Shown here piece by piece: positions 1 to 9,690 of a stretch of 64,000 nt of DNA. The notes below the pieces were generated by a model that was not told the origin of the DNA, searched no databases, and saw only the letters and a list, made by a program, of their open reading frames with translations. Source of the stretch: JAGQYP01 sp041392305 (lineage in GTDB: Bacteria; Bacteroidota; Bacteroidia; Flavobacteriales_D; Crocinitomicaceae); assembly GCA_041392305.1 (NCBI GenBank), contig JAWKMJ010000005.1:62001-126000 (forward strand), written 5' to 3'. The stretch's first letter is position 1. Every line of letters begins with the position of its first letter. The translations under genes and the position numbers were made by a program.

Positions 1-951
1 ACAGAAGCTCTAGATAGCAGTTTGTATTTCGCTGTTTCTGGCAATCCATCTACTATGCTGTTAAACAAGCTAAACTATATAGGAAATGTTCTTTGGACAA
101 AATGGTATGATGACCAACTTTGTAATTCCATTTTGATTGATTCCAACGCAACAATTTATGTTGGAGGTTTTCATGTTGCTAATAATAGGCACACTGTTAC
201 ACGTATCGATTCTTCAGGTCTTAATGTGTACAGCTATAGTTTTTTTGGAGAAGAAAATCAGCTTGGAGCAAAATACAAAATGGAATGGCATCAGGATTCC
301 TTATTCCTTTTATCCTTTGGTTATTTCTTTAATATGGGCTATGGAAGTAATTTATTCGCAATAAATAAGAATCTTGAAATCAATAGTTCTTGGTATGTTT
401 ATGGAGATTACCCTAGTTTTCATTCTATTTCAAGTGAAATTTACCTTATTTCAAACGGACCAATTTATGGAATTAAAACACTTCCAAGTGGCCCTCATTT
501 CGAAATAGGAAAACTTATTAACCATGCCTCTTGCAGTAATCTTGGTGGTAGTATGCGCTTCCCTGAACTGACTTATCAAAATAATGTATTTTCAAGTTCT
601 GAATCCAATACGATTATTTCCATTTCCCCAAGTCTACTGACTATAAATAATCCAAGTTTTGTAAAATACAATCAATGCTTGGTTGCTTATGGTGGAATAA
701 ATGAAAACAATCTTTCAAACCTTTCCATCTACCCCAACCCATCAACCGGACAATTCACCATCGAATCCGACGAAGGCAAACTAATCGAAAACATCCAAAT
801 CCATTCCCCAGAAGGACGGCTTGTTTACACTCATGAAAACTTGAAAAAGTCAAAAGCCCTGATTCAGCTCGGATATCTACCAAAAGGAATTTACTATATC
901 AAAGCCCAAATCGGATCAGAATTTATTTTCGAGAAAATTATTATCGAATAA
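1..951 (+). CDS. T9SS type A sorting domain protein, 5' end outside window
   Basis: The frame is open from the first base, so the N-terminus and any signal peptide lie upstream of the window; the TTG at 22 is not a convincing start. The visible body is rich in aromatic and beta-strand residues and matches no domain I can name. The last 75 or so residues (from SIYPNPSTGQF to the end) are a type A C-terminal sorting domain, with the YPNPSTG motif, a GRLVY-like strand and a GIYYIK strand. Such proteins cross the outer membrane by type IX secretion and usually end up on the cell surface. The sorting domain is clear; the function of the body is unknown. Confidence 0.85.
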   Translation, partial: TEALDSSLYFAVSGNPSTMLLNKLNYIGNVLWTKWYDDQLCNSILIDSNATIYVGGFHVANNRHTVTRIDSSGLNVYSYSFFGEENQLGAKYKMEWHQDSLFLLSFGYFFNMGYGSNLFAINKNLEINSSWYVYGDYPSFHSISSEIYLISNGPIYGIKTLPSGPHFEIGKLINHASCSNLGGSMRFPELTYQNNVFSSSESNTIISISPSLLTINNPSFVKYNQCLVAYGGINENNLSNLSIYPNPSTGQFTIESDEGKLIENIQIHSPEGRLVYTHENLKKSKALIQLGYLPKGIYYIKAQIGSEFIFEKIIIE

Positions 952-994
952 AACTGCCTACTGACTACTTGGAACTGAGAACTTCAGGTGAAAA

Positions 995-1600
995 TTATTT
1001 TTCACCTGACATACAATCACAAGGAGGCTCCATTCTCACTTCCGCCTGAGGCAACAACCCCTTTATTCTCGCATTGAATTCCGGAGCATAGGTGAGTCCG
1101 CGTAGATCAAATTCTTTTAACTGCTTCAATTTGGCAATTTCGTCCGGAACGTTTTCGACTTGATTCGACCATAAATCCAAATACTGCAATTTCTCGGCAA
1201 ACTGGATACAAGCTGGAATGGTGACTACCTGATTCCGATTCATGATCAATTGTTCCAAATTAGGCATACTGCAGACCGCAATGGGAAAACTAAAAATCTT
1301 GTTTCGCTCTAAAACCAAAATCCTTAAAAACTGCAATTGATTCAACTCGCTAGGAACGGACTCAATTTTGTTTCGACCCAAATTCAGAACTTCCAAATTC
1401 TTGAATTGGAAAATCTCTTTGGGGAATTCTGTCAGTTTACTTTTTGAAAGATCTAAGGAAACCACTTCCAAAGGATGTGCAATAGCTGAGTCCAGATTGG
1501 TCCAAACCCTATTTGTGTCGTTCTTAGGCCCCCATTCATTCTGGGCTCTGACTAGTTGGAACTGACAACTAAATACTATAATTAAGACTAAAATCTTCAT
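995..1600 (-). CDS. secreted leucine-rich repeat protein
   Basis: This is a 201-residue protein with a signal peptide (residues 1-19, ending LVRAQ) and five to six leucine-rich repeats of 23 residues between about 46 and 175, each of the form LxxLxLxxNxIxxxPxxIxxL. The repeats should form a small curved solenoid used for protein binding in the periplasm or at the surface. The C-terminus carries a short Cys-x-Cys tail (CDC). The start lies inside the 3' end of ribF (32-bp overlap), which suggests translational coupling. The DNA encoding the signal peptide resembles the AGTTCCAAGT intergenic repeat phrase. The partner is unknown. Confidence 0.8.
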   Translation of the reverse strand: MKILVLIIVFSCQFQLVRAQNEWGPKNDTNRVWTNLDSAIAHPLEVVSLDLSKSKLTEFPKEIFQFKNLEVLNLGRNKIESVPSELNQLQFLRILVLERNKIFSFPIAVCSMPNLEQLIMNRNQVVTIPACIQFAEKLQYLDLWSNQVENVPDEIAKLKQLKEFDLRGLTYAPEFNARIKGLLPQAEVRMEPPCDCMSGEK

Positions 1601-2498
1601 CCTTTTTCAGTTGTTCTCTCAATTCTTTTGGTGAGGCAAATTTCTGTTCGTTTCGAATTTTCGTTAGCACTTCAATTTTTACTTTCTCACCGTAGATGTC
1701 TCCTTCAAACTGATGAATAAAAACCTCAACGCTTTCTTTGTGTTGAAGATTGTGAGTTGGATTAAAACCTATATTCATCATTCCTCTGTACACTTGACCC
1801 TTCAATCCAATCTGAACCACATAGGCTCCATTGCAGGGAAGCATCTTCTTTTCGTCTCCTATTTCAATATTGGCTGTGGGAAAACCAAGCGTTCGACCAA
1901 TCTTATTCCCTTCAACAACAATGCCATTGATTTCGAAGGGTCGACCCAAATACTGGGTAACCACTTCCATCTTTCCTTCCTTTAGAGCATTTCGAATTTT
2001 AGTGGAACTTACATTAATATTATCGATGTCCTGTGCTGGAATTTCTTCAACTTCAAAACCGAGTTCTGCACCCAATTCTTTGAGCAATTCGATATTGCCT
2101 TCTCGGTTGTTCCCAAAATGATGATCGTAACCAATCACTACTTTCTGCACGCCTATTTGTTCTACTAAAATCTGTTGCACAAAATCTTTGGCTGATAGTT
2201 TAGAAAACTCCTCTGTAAAGGGAAATAAAATAACAGTATCCAAACCCAATTCATCTAGAATCTGCATTTTTTCATCCAAAGTGGTCAGCATTTTTAATCC
2301 ATGATTTTCCGGAAAAACAACCTCTCTTGGATGCGGATTAAAAGTAAACAATACGGATTCTCCATTCGACGATCTGGCTTCTGAAATCAATCTTCTTAAA
2401 ATCTCCTGATGACCTATATGAATCCCGTCGAAAGTCCCAATGGTAAGCAGGGGTCTAACTACTTGATTTTTAATGTTTGAGTCTTTGAAAATTTTCAC
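1569..2498 (-). CDS. ribF: bifunctional riboflavin kinase / FAD synthetase
   Basis: RibF phosphorylates riboflavin to FMN and adenylylates FMN to FAD in the cytoplasm. The 309-residue protein has the usual length. The N-terminal FAD synthetase half shows the nucleotidyltransferase motif GTFDGIHIGH (21-30), GYDHHFG (123-129) and SSTKIR (164-169). The C-terminal riboflavin kinase half starts near residue 185 and contains GRTLGFPTAN (201-210), which binds ATP and magnesium. It is transcribed away from the atpD promoter, and its 3' end overlaps the leucine-rich-repeat gene. All signature residues are present. Confidence 0.96.
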   Translation of the reverse strand: MKIFKDSNIKNQVVRPLLTIGTFDGIHIGHQEILRRLISEARSSNGESVLFTFNPHPREVVFPENHGLKMLTTLDEKMQILDELGLDTVILFPFTEEFSKLSAKDFVQQILVEQIGVQKVVIGYDHHFGNNREGNIELLKELGAELGFEVEEIPAQDIDNINVSSTKIRNALKEGKMEVVTQYLGRPFEINGIVVEGNKIGRTLGFPTANIEIGDEKKMLPCNGAYVVQIGLKGQVYRGMMNIGFNPTHNLQHKESVEVFIHQFEGDIYGEKVKIEVLTKIRNEQKFASPKELREQLKKDEDFSLNYSI

Positions 2499-2602
2499 TT
2501 GATCGAAATAGGGCTGTATTCTTTATCAATATTGATTTTAAAAATCCAAAATTAGTTAAAAATATTTGCACTTTACCTTGTCCTTATTTTAAGAAAATAA
2601 CA

Positions 2603-2610
2603 TACCTTTG
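2603..2610 (+). promoter_or_regulatory. Bacteroidota -7 box of the atpD promoter
   Basis: TACCTTTG matches the Bacteroidota -7 consensus TAnnTTTG. A TTG lies upstream at 2578-2580, with a spacing of 22, slightly longer than the usual 19-20. Transcription would start near 2615, giving a leader of about 60 bases before atpD. The sequence just after the box (CACCCAAATTTT) resembles the one downstream of the rplM promoter. Confidence 0.6.
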
Positions 2611-2673
2611 CACCCAAATTTTGATGGAAGAAATATAACTTCCTGATTTTGAACAATAGAAAAACACAATAAA

Positions 2674-4176
2674 ATGTCTGATTTAAAAGGTAAAATTTCT
2701 CAGGTTATCGGTCCGGTTGTAGACGTAAGCTTTGAAAAAGGACAAGCTCTTCCAAAGATTATGGATGCACTTGAAGTAGTGAGAGAGAACGGTCAAAAAG
2801 TAGTTCTTGAGATCCAACAACACATCGGGGAAGATTCAGTAAGAACAATTTCTATGGACTCAACAGATGGTTTCCACAGAGGTATGGAAGTTTTTGTTAC
2901 TGGTGGTCCAATCAAGATGCCTACTGGAGATAAGGTGAAAGGAAGATTGTTTAACGTGGTTGGTGAAACTATTGATGGAATCAACGAGGTAGACAATTCA
3001 GATGGTCTTTCAATTCACAGAGAAGCACCTAGATTTGATGAATTATCAACTTCTACTGAGGTATTATTTACAGGTATTAAAGTAATCGATTTGATCGAGC
3101 CTTACTCAAAAGGAGGTAAAATAGGTCTTTTCGGTGGTGCCGGTGTAGGTAAAACAGTATTGATTCAGGAGTTGATCAACAATATCGCGAAAGCGTATTC
3201 AGGTCTTTCTGTATTTGCTGGTGTTGGTGAAAGAACCAGAGAAGGAAATGACCTTTTAAGAGAGATGTTGGAATCAGGAATTATTACTTACGGAGACGAC
3301 TTCATGCATTCTATGGAAGCAGGAGGATGGGATCTTTCGAAAGTAGATGTTAAGAAAATGGAAGAGTCTAAAGCTTCTTTCGTATTCGGACAGATGAATG
3401 AGCCTCCTGGTGCGAGAGCAAGAGTTGCCCTTTCTGGTTTAACTTTAGCCGAGTACTTTAGAGATGGTGAAGGTGATGGAAAAGGTAGAGATATTCTTTT
3501 CTTTGTTGACAACATCTTTAGATTTACACAAGCGGGATCTGAGGTGTCTGCACTTCTTGGACGTATGCCTTCTGCAGTAGGTTACCAACCAACATTGGCT
3601 TCTGAAATGGGAGCGATGCAGGAAAGAATTACTTCAACTAAAAATGGTTCGATTACTTCTGTACAGGCAGTTTATGTACCTGCGGATGACTTAACTGACC
3701 CGGCTCCTGCAACTACATTTGCTCACTTGGATGCCACTACAGTACTTTCTAGAAAGATTGCTGAGCTTGGAATTTACCCTGCGGTAGATCCATTGGATTC
3801 AACTTCTAGAATTTTGACTCCTGAGATCGTAGGTCCTGAGCACTATGCTTGTGCACAAAGAGTAAAAGAAACGATTCAGAGATATAAAGAACTTCAAGAT
3901 ATCATTGCCATCCTTGGTATGGACGAATTGAGTGAAGAGGATAAATTAGTTGTACACAGAGCAAGAAGAGTACAAAGATTCCTTTCTCAACCTTTCCACG
4001 TGGCTGAGCAATTTACTGGTATCCCAGGTGTATTAGTTGATATTAACGACACAATCAAAGGATTTAACATGATTCTTGATGGTGAGTTAGACCAATACCC
4101 AGAAGCAGCATTTAACTTGAAAGGATCCATTCAAGACGTAGTTGAGGCTGGAGAGAAAATGTTAGCTGAATCTTAA
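2674..4176 (+). CDS. atpD: F1Fo ATP synthase subunit beta
   Basis: This is the catalytic beta subunit of F1 ATP synthase; three copies alternate with alpha and make ATP at the inner membrane. The 500-residue protein has the N-terminal beta-barrel, the Walker A loop GGAGVGKT (154-161), the GERTREGNDL segment containing the catalytic Glu, and the ALSGLTLAEYFRD and DELSEEDKL segments. atpC follows after 14 bases. The remaining atp genes are not adjacent, which is normal in Bacteroidota, where atpDC is often separate. A consensus promoter lies directly upstream. Confidence 0.98.
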   Translation: MSDLKGKISQVIGPVVDVSFEKGQALPKIMDALEVVRENGQKVVLEIQQHIGEDSVRTISMDSTDGFHRGMEVFVTGGPIKMPTGDKVKGRLFNVVGETIDGINEVDNSDGLSIHREAPRFDELSTSTEVLFTGIKVIDLIEPYSKGGKIGLFGGAGVGKTVLIQELINNIAKAYSGLSVFAGVGERTREGNDLLREMLESGIITYGDDFMHSMEAGGWDLSKVDVKKMEESKASFVFGQMNEPPGARARVALSGLTLAEYFRDGEGDGKGRDILFFVDNIFRFTQAGSEVSALLGRMPSAVGYQPTLASEMGAMQERITSTKNGSITSVQAVYVPADDLTDPAPATTFAHLDATTVLSRKIAELGIYPAVDPLDSTSRILTPEIVGPEHYACAQRVKETIQRYKELQDIIAILGMDELSEEDKLVVHRARRVQRFLSQPFHVAEQFTGIPGVLVDINDTIKGFNMILDGELDQYPEAAFNLKGSIQDVVEAGEKMLAES

Positions 4177-4190
4177 AAAAAGAATAAGTT

Positions 4191-4484
4191 ATGGTGATTG
4201 AAGTAATAACACCGGACAAGCTTCTTTATAAAGGGCACATCGATTCCATCGTACTTCCGGGTGTGGATGGTTCGTTTGGAATGTGGGAAAACCATGCTCC
4301 AATTATTTCGGCTCTTACTAAAGGTACAGTGAAGGTTAAACAAGCTACAGATAAAAACAAATCATTTGATGGGCTTAGCGGTGAATTCCTTGTGAATTTA
4401 GCTAAGGATGAGTCATTTGAATTTGATATCAATGGTGGCGTTGTAGAAGTACAAAACAATAAAGTTACATTATTAGCAAACTAA
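4191..4484 (+). CDS. atpC: F1Fo ATP synthase subunit epsilon (short form)
   Basis: Epsilon is part of the central stalk of F1 and couples rotation to catalysis. The 97 residues cover the N-terminal beta-sandwich: it opens with VIEVITPDKLLYKG, followed by LPGVDGSFGMWENHAPIIS. The C-terminal two-helix domain present in the E. coli protein (138 residues) is absent, as is usual in this phylum, so the ATP-hydrolysis-inhibiting helices are missing. It is co-transcribed with atpD, and an intrinsic terminator follows within about 20 bases. Confidence 0.95.
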   Translation: MVIEVITPDKLLYKGHIDSIVLPGVDGSFGMWENHAPIISALTKGTVKVKQATDKNKSFDGLSGEFLVNLAKDESFEFDINGGVVEVQNNKVTLLAN

Positions 4485-4504
4485 TAAAATATTAGCTTAA
4501 AGCT

Positions 4505-4536
4505 GAAAGGGGTTTGGTTTTCAAATCCCTTTTTTG
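4505..4536 (+). terminator. intrinsic terminator after atpDC
   Basis: An 11-bp stem (AAAGGGGTTTG against CAAATCCCTTT, one G-T pair) with a five-base GTTTT loop is followed directly by a run of T. Confidence 0.85.
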
Positions 4537-4634
4537 CGTTTAATATGTGTTAAGCTTTGTTAATAATAACTTACATTAGAGAGGAAAATAATTATTTAGC
4601 GTTTTACACGTTATTGAACACATAACGACTACTC

Positions 4635-5390
4635 ATGATGAGTATAAAAGAGAGTTTAAATACAGAGAATATCCCTAATCATGTTGCCATCATAATGGAT
4701 GGAAACGGCAGATGGGCGCAAGAAAGAGGTGAACACCGCGTTTTTGGCCACACATCTGGTGTTGAATCGGTTAGGGAAGCTCTAAAAGCCGCAACAGAAT
4801 GCGGGGTGGATTACTTGACTTTGTACGCTTTCTCTACAGAAAATTGGAGCCGACCAAAAGAAGAGGTGGATGCCCTTATGAATTTGTTGGTTGAAACCAT
4901 TGCAAATGAGATTGCTGAACTCAATGAAAACAATGTGAAATTTATGACTATTGGAAATATTGCTACCATGCCTGACAGTGTGGTCAAAGCGATTACCGAT
5001 GGTGTAAAATCCACTGAAAATAATACCGGAACAAAATTGATTCTTGCACTCAATTACAGTGCAAGATGGGATGTTTCAAATGCACTGAAGATTATTTCTG
5101 AAAAAGCAATTCAAGGTGAAATTAATCCCGAAATGATTGATCAGGATTTCATCAAACAATATTTGTCTACTGCCGATTTTCCGGATCCGGAACTTTTAAT
5201 CCGCACCAGTGGCGAAATGCGTGTGAGCAATTTTCTATTATGGGAAATGGCCTACACAGAACTACTTTTTACTGAAAAATACTGGCCCGATTTCCGAAAA
5301 GAAGATTTCTTTCAAGCGGTTTATGAATATCAGCAAAGAGAAAGAAGATTCGGTAAAGTAAGTGAACAGGTCAAAGCCCTAAATGAATAA
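4635..5390 (+). CDS. uppS: isoprenyl (undecaprenyl diphosphate) synthase
   Basis: This cis-prenyltransferase condenses isopentenyl diphosphate with farnesyl diphosphate to make the C55 lipid carrier for peptidoglycan and O-antigen. The 251-residue protein carries MDGNGRWAQERG near residue 21 (Asp22 catalytic, Arg/Trp substrate site), a GH motif near 38-39, and RTSGEMRVSNFLLWEMAYTE near residue 200, which binds the second substrate. The start is one of two tandem ATG codons. Its last eight bases overlap bamA, forming the usual envelope-biogenesis operon uppS-bamA-ompH-ompH. Confidence 0.96.
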   Translation: MMSIKESLNTENIPNHVAIIMDGNGRWAQERGEHRVFGHTSGVESVREALKAATECGVDYLTLYAFSTENWSRPKEEVDALMNLLVETIANEIAELNENNVKFMTIGNIATMPDSVVKAITDGVKSTENNTGTKLILALNYSARWDVSNALKIISEKAIQGEINPEMIDQDFIKQYLSTADFPDPELLIRTSGEMRVSNFLLWEMAYTELLFTEKYWPDFRKEDFFQAVYEYQQRERRFGKVSEQVKALNE

Positions 5391-7920
5391 ACTTTTTTAC
5401 ATATTCATAGCGCTTCTTTTTTCAACTCCGGTTTTTTGTCAAATAAACATCGGAGGAGGAAGTGATGATGCTACATATCTTTCACCTGAAGAATATGAAA
5501 TAGGTTCGATTCGCGTTGAAGGGGCTCCTAGCTATGATCCTAATGCACTTATTCTAATCTCTGGTTTGAAAACGGGTGATCGCGTTATGGTTCCTGGTGA
5601 GTCTTGGACCCGAGCAATTCAGAATCTATGGGATCAAAAAATCTTTTCAAGTGTTGAAATTTACATCGAAAAAACGATTGGAGATGTTATCTTTCCAGTG
5701 ATTAGTGTCAAAACCCGGCCAAAACTGGATCATTATTATTTCTCCCCGTTGTCCACGATTAAAAACAGTGATACCAAAAAATTAAGAGATATTTTTGATC
5801 TCTACCATGGAAAGTACGTTACTGAAAGTCTTGTTGACAATACTAAAAAACATATTAAAGACTATTTTGCTGATAAGGGCTATTTAGATTGTAAAGTAGA
5901 TATCAAAATACTAGATGATACCACAAAGGATAATTTCAAAGTTTTTGAAATAGAGGTCACAAAGGGAAGAAAAGTAACTATAAGCAAAATAAATATCTAC
6001 GGAAACGAATCCATTAAACCTATGAAACTGAGAAAGGCGATGAAGGATACGAAAATGGCTAATCTTTGGAATATTTTTACAAAATCTCGATTCTATCAAT
6101 CCAACTACGAGAAGGATAAGGGTTTAATGATCGGAAAATTTAATGAAATAGGTTTACGAGATGCTCACGTTGTAAAGGATTCAGTCTACCGAAATAGCAA
6201 GGGAATTGTTATCGATATCTGGGTTGAAGAAGGTGAAAAGTACTATTTTGGTGACATCACTTGGGTTGGAAATGCACGATATACGGATGGATTTTTAGAT
6301 ACGGTTCTTGGAATTAAAAATGGTGACATCTACAATAAGGCACTTCTAGATCAGAGATTATTTATGTCTCAGGATGGACGTGATATCACCTCATTATACA
6401 TGGATTTCGGCTACCTATTTTTCCGTGTTGAACCAGTTGAAATCAAAGTAGAAGATCATAAGATCTATTACGAAATGCGTATCTCGGAAGGCAAACAAGC
6501 TCGAATTCGAAATATTATCATAAAAGGAAATACAAAAACCAATGACCACGTCGTACTAAGAGAAATCCGAACCAAACCAGGCGACCTTTTTAACCGAAAT
6601 GATATTATTCGAACACAAAGAGAATTGGCTCAACTTGGTTTCTTTGATCCAGAACAGTTTAATGTAAACCCGATTCCAAATCCAGCCAATGGTACAGTGG
6701 ATATCGAATATACTGTTGTCGAAAAATCTTCGGATCAGATCGAACTCTCTGGTGGTTGGGGAGGTGGCCGTTTGATCGGTACACTAGGTTTGAGTTTTAA
6801 TAATTTCTCCTTAAAAAACATGTTTAAGAAAGGTGCTTGGAGCCCTTTACCCACGGGAGATGGTCAGAAATTAAGTGTTCGGGGTCAAACCAATGGGAAA
6901 TACTTCCAATCTTACAACTTCTCATTTACTGAACCATGGCTTGGTGGTAAAAAACCAAATTCATTTACTTTCTCACTCTTCCATTCAAGAAACGGAAATG
7001 GTGAAAAGAGAAGTTCTCCTACCTATCAAGGGGTCGGAATTACTGGAGTAGCTGTGGGAATTGGAAAACGACTTAAATGGCCGGATGATTTCTTCTCTGA
7101 TTATTGGGAGTTAAATTATCAGTATTATGACTTAAATAATTATTCGGGTGTTTTTGCCTTTTCAAATGGGTATTCCAACAATATTTCTTTGAAATACGTA
7201 ATCACGAGATCTTCAGTGGATCAACCTATTTATCCTAGATCTGGATCTCGCTTTGTATTTACTGCAAAAGCTACATTACCTTACTCTCTTTTTGATGGTC
7301 GTGACTCTTATGCAGATTTGTCGTCTCAGGCTCTAAACAAATACGCTGAATACTATAAATTGAAGTTTACGGCAGAGTGGTTCCTTCCTCTTACTCCAGA
7401 TCGAAAACTGGTATTGTATCCTAAATTCGGTTTCGGATTCTTGGGCTATTACAATAAAGAGAAAGGACTTACTTCTTTTGAACGATTCTATTTTGGTGGT
7501 TCAGGTCTAACAGGCTTCCAACTTGATGGTCGTGAAATTATTGCTCTGAGAGGTTATGGCGATCAGTCAATTTCCAGTTCTTTGGGTGATCCAATCATCG
7601 CCAAGCTTTCGGTTGAATTGAGATACCCAATTTCGTTGAATCCTCAAGCAACCATTTATGTGCTTGCCTTTGCTGAAGCAGGAAACACCTGGGCCTCGTT
7701 TAAGAAATTTGCTCCTTTTGATCTGAAATATTCAGCAGGACTTGGAGCCAGAATTTACTTGCCAATGTTTGGATTACTTGGAGTTGATTATGGATTTGGA
7801 TTTACTCCTCTGGATCCACATTCTTCGGGTTATGTTCCAATCAATACCGAAATAATTCAAAATGGTGGTTGGAGAGGACAGTTCCATTTCACAATTGGTA
7901 TGAATCTTGGAGAATTATAA
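5383..7920 (+). CDS. bamA: outer membrane protein assembly factor BamA
   Basis: BamA inserts beta-barrel proteins into the outer membrane. The 845-residue protein has a signal peptide (about 1-19, ending VFCQ) and a series of POTRA domains up to roughly residue 450; motifs such as ISKINIYGNESI and IRNIIIKGNTKTNDHVVLREI are typical POTRA strands. A 16-stranded barrel occupies the C-terminal 390 residues, including the YPRSGSRF segment and GLTGFQLDGRE. It overlaps uppS by eight bases and is followed at 17 bases by two Skp-like chaperone genes that deliver barrel proteins to it. Confidence 0.96.
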   Translation: MNKLFYIFIALLFSTPVFCQINIGGGSDDATYLSPEEYEIGSIRVEGAPSYDPNALILISGLKTGDRVMVPGESWTRAIQNLWDQKIFSSVEIYIEKTIGDVIFPVISVKTRPKLDHYYFSPLSTIKNSDTKKLRDIFDLYHGKYVTESLVDNTKKHIKDYFADKGYLDCKVDIKILDDTTKDNFKVFEIEVTKGRKVTISKINIYGNESIKPMKLRKAMKDTKMANLWNIFTKSRFYQSNYEKDKGLMIGKFNEIGLRDAHVVKDSVYRNSKGIVIDIWVEEGEKYYFGDITWVGNARYTDGFLDTVLGIKNGDIYNKALLDQRLFMSQDGRDITSLYMDFGYLFFRVEPVEIKVEDHKIYYEMRISEGKQARIRNIIIKGNTKTNDHVVLREIRTKPGDLFNRNDIIRTQRELAQLGFFDPEQFNVNPIPNPANGTVDIEYTVVEKSSDQIELSGGWGGGRLIGTLGLSFNNFSLKNMFKKGAWSPLPTGDGQKLSVRGQTNGKYFQSYNFSFTEPWLGGKKPNSFTFSLFHSRNGNGEKRSSPTYQGVGITGVAVGIGKRLKWPDDFFSDYWELNYQYYDLNNYSGVFAFSNGYSNNISLKYVITRSSVDQPIYPRSGSRFVFTAKATLPYSLFDGRDSYADLSSQALNKYAEYYKLKFTAEWFLPLTPDRKLVLYPKFGFGFLGYYNKEKGLTSFERFYFGGSGLTGFQLDGREIIALRGYGDQSISSSLGDPIIAKLSVELRYPISLNPQATIYVLAFAEAGNTWASFKKFAPFDLKYSAGLGARIYLPMFGLLGVDYGFGFTPLDPHSSGYVPINTEIIQNGGWRGQFHFTIGMNLGEL

Positions 7921-7937
7921 TTTGAAAGTTTATTGAT

Positions 7938-8495
7938 ATGAAAAATCTAATCATTTTACTTGCCACTTTTATTAGTTTGACTGCTCTGGCTCAAAGAACA
8001 GCTTTTATAGATACGGATTACATATTGGGTCAGGTGAAGGAATACACTGATGCTCAAATTGAAATTGATAATCTGAGTGAGAAATGGAGAAAAGAAATCG
8101 AAGAGAAATACAAAATTATAGCCGACAAAAGAGCTGAATTACAACAGGATCTCTTGTTGTTGACTCCAGCGGATAAAGAAAAAAGAGAAAATGAAATCAA
8201 AGCCATTGAGAATAAAGCAATGGAATTGCAAACAAAATATTTTGGAGTAAATGGAGAATTGTTCGCCAAAAGAAAGGAATTGATTGAGCCTATCACTAAT
8301 AAATTGTTTGACGCTGTTCAAAAAATAGCCTCTGAGAAAAAATATGGTTTCGTTTTTGATAAATCTAATCAAACAAACCTTATTTTCGCGGACGAAAAGT
8401 TTGATCTGAGCAACGCAGTAATTGTAGAATTGAAACGAATGGGCGTTGACATGGCTAAACCTGGTGATGGCGGTGATAATGATGAAAGAAAATAA
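7938..8495 (+). CDS. OmpH/Skp family periplasmic chaperone (first copy)
   Basis: Skp/OmpH proteins are trimeric periplasmic chaperones that hold unfolded outer-membrane proteins for BamA. This 185-residue protein has a signal peptide (1-18, ending TALAQ), a short beta segment (RTAFIDTDYILGQV), a long charged coiled-coil region (about 40-110), and a return to beta structure (YGFVFDKSN) typical of the family. The C-terminus is Gly/Asp rich. It lies between bamA and a second diverged copy, and the arrangement argues for a role in outer-membrane biogenesis. Confidence 0.92.
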   Translation: MKNLIILLATFISLTALAQRTAFIDTDYILGQVKEYTDAQIEIDNLSEKWRKEIEEKYKIIADKRAELQQDLLLLTPADKEKRENEIKAIENKAMELQTKYFGVNGELFAKRKELIEPITNKLFDAVQKIASEKKYGFVFDKSNQTNLIFADEKFDLSNAVIVELKRMGVDMAKPGDGGDNDERK

Positions 8496-8525
8496 TATAG
8501 AACGTTAAGAATTAAAATTACACAA

Positions 8526-9041
8526 ATGAAAAGAGTAGTATTAGCATTGGTTTTCGGATTGTTTTTTCTTGCAAACGCAAGTGCACAGAAATTCGGACAT
8601 ATATTTTCACAGGCACTTTTAGATAGTTTGCCTGCTTATAAATCAGCTGAAGCAAAAATCCAAAAATTCATCGATGATGAAACACTGGTTCTTGAGCAAA
8701 TGCAAAAGACATTAGAGCAGGATTTTAGAGATCTTGAAAATTCTAAAGAAACTATGGAGCCTTTCATCTATGAGAGAAAAATGAGAGATCTTCAAACACA
8801 ATATCAAAGATTCCAAGAGAAATCTCAACAATCTGAGCAAGATCTTCAAATCTACCAAGCAAGAGAGATGAAACCTATCATCGACAACTTGCAAAAAGCG
8901 ATTAAAGCTGTTGGAGATAGAGAAAAATTCACTTATATCTTCGAAGCTTCCGAAACTTCTCCTGGTGTTCCAGTTTATGTAGGTGGCGGACAAGATATCA
9001 CTGATATGGTGAGAAAAGAATTAAACAGTTACTATAAGTAA
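8526..9041 (+). CDS. OmpH/Skp family periplasmic chaperone (second copy)
   Basis: This is a second Skp-like protein of 171 residues: signal peptide (1-20, ending ASAQ), FGHIFSQALLDSLP beta segment, coiled coil (about 40-120) with a high Gln/Glu/Lys content, and FTYIFEASE near the end. It differs strongly from the copy upstream, so the duplication is old rather than an assembly artefact. The gap between the two genes is 30 bases, and an intrinsic terminator closes the operon 22 bases after the stop. Confidence 0.92.
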   Translation: MKRVVLALVFGLFFLANASAQKFGHIFSQALLDSLPAYKSAEAKIQKFIDDETLVLEQMQKTLEQDFRDLENSKETMEPFIYERKMRDLQTQYQRFQEKSQQSEQDLQIYQAREMKPIIDNLQKAIKAVGDREKFTYIFEASETSPGVPVYVGGGQDITDMVRKELNSYYK

Positions 9042-9063
9042 GAGAGACAAAGTTCTATTATTC

Positions 9064-9088
9064 CAAGCCCTTGAAAAAGGGCTTTTTT
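9064..9088 (+). terminator. intrinsic terminator of the uppS-bamA-ompH operon
   Basis: The stem AAGCCC / GGGCTT has an eight-base loop and is followed by a run of T. Confidence 0.85.
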
Positions 9089-9160
9089 TGTTTTTGAACT
9101 ATTTGAAATGTGAAGATGACAAAGAAGGGAAAATTCTTAAACACTATTAGAAAGAACTAA

Positions 9161-9592
9161 ATGAAAGTATTCATATTTTTTATATTCATCTCCTTTGGCA
9201 CAGCTAGTATATTATCTGGACAAAATAATGAGCCAATACCAAGAAAAATAAAACGAGTAGATTGTAATCATTTGAGTGAAAATGATTCAAAATCAAAACA
9301 AATGCGTTGTATGCTTATTGATGTTGTTCGCGATAGCATCAATTATCTCTCAATGGAAGCAAAAAAATCTGAAATCATTTTGGATACTCCTGAAAAAGCT
9401 TGGAACCAACTGGGAAAATTATACCCGAATTTCTCTATCAACGACTATTGCTGTTGGACCGAATATGAAGGTTATTACGTTTTCGCTCTAAATTGCAACG
9501 GAAAAAAGAAATCAAATAAATGCTATTTCATCTGCATGCTTTACGTTCCGATTGGAGGAAATGAATTTTGGTTTTTCGCACCGAGAACATAG
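9161..9592 (+). CDS. small secreted cysteine-containing protein, unknown function
   Basis: This is a 143-residue protein with a clear signal peptide (about 1-20, ending LSGQ). The mature part has seven cysteines, including a CC pair in NDYCCWTEYEG and two in CYFIC, suggesting disulfides in the periplasm or outside the cell. The segment TPEKAWNQLGKLYPNFSINDY is the most distinctive part. I recognise no family. It stands alone between the Skp operon terminator and the carbonic anhydrase gene. Confidence 0.65.
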   Translation: MKVFIFFIFISFGTASILSGQNNEPIPRKIKRVDCNHLSENDSKSKQMRCMLIDVVRDSINYLSMEAKKSEIILDTPEKAWNQLGKLYPNFSINDYCCWTEYEGYYVFALNCNGKKKSNKCYFICMLYVPIGGNEFWFFAPRT

Positions 9593-9690
9593 CGCTACCG
9601 AACAGCCAATTGCAAACAATTATTAATATCTTCGTCTTTTATCCTTAAATGGATAGATTACTGCACTAACTAGATAAACAAACAGAAAGA

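Noticed and set aside
7938..9041. The two ompH genes as an assembly duplication
   Set aside because: The proteins differ in most positions and tandem skp copies are normal in this phylum.
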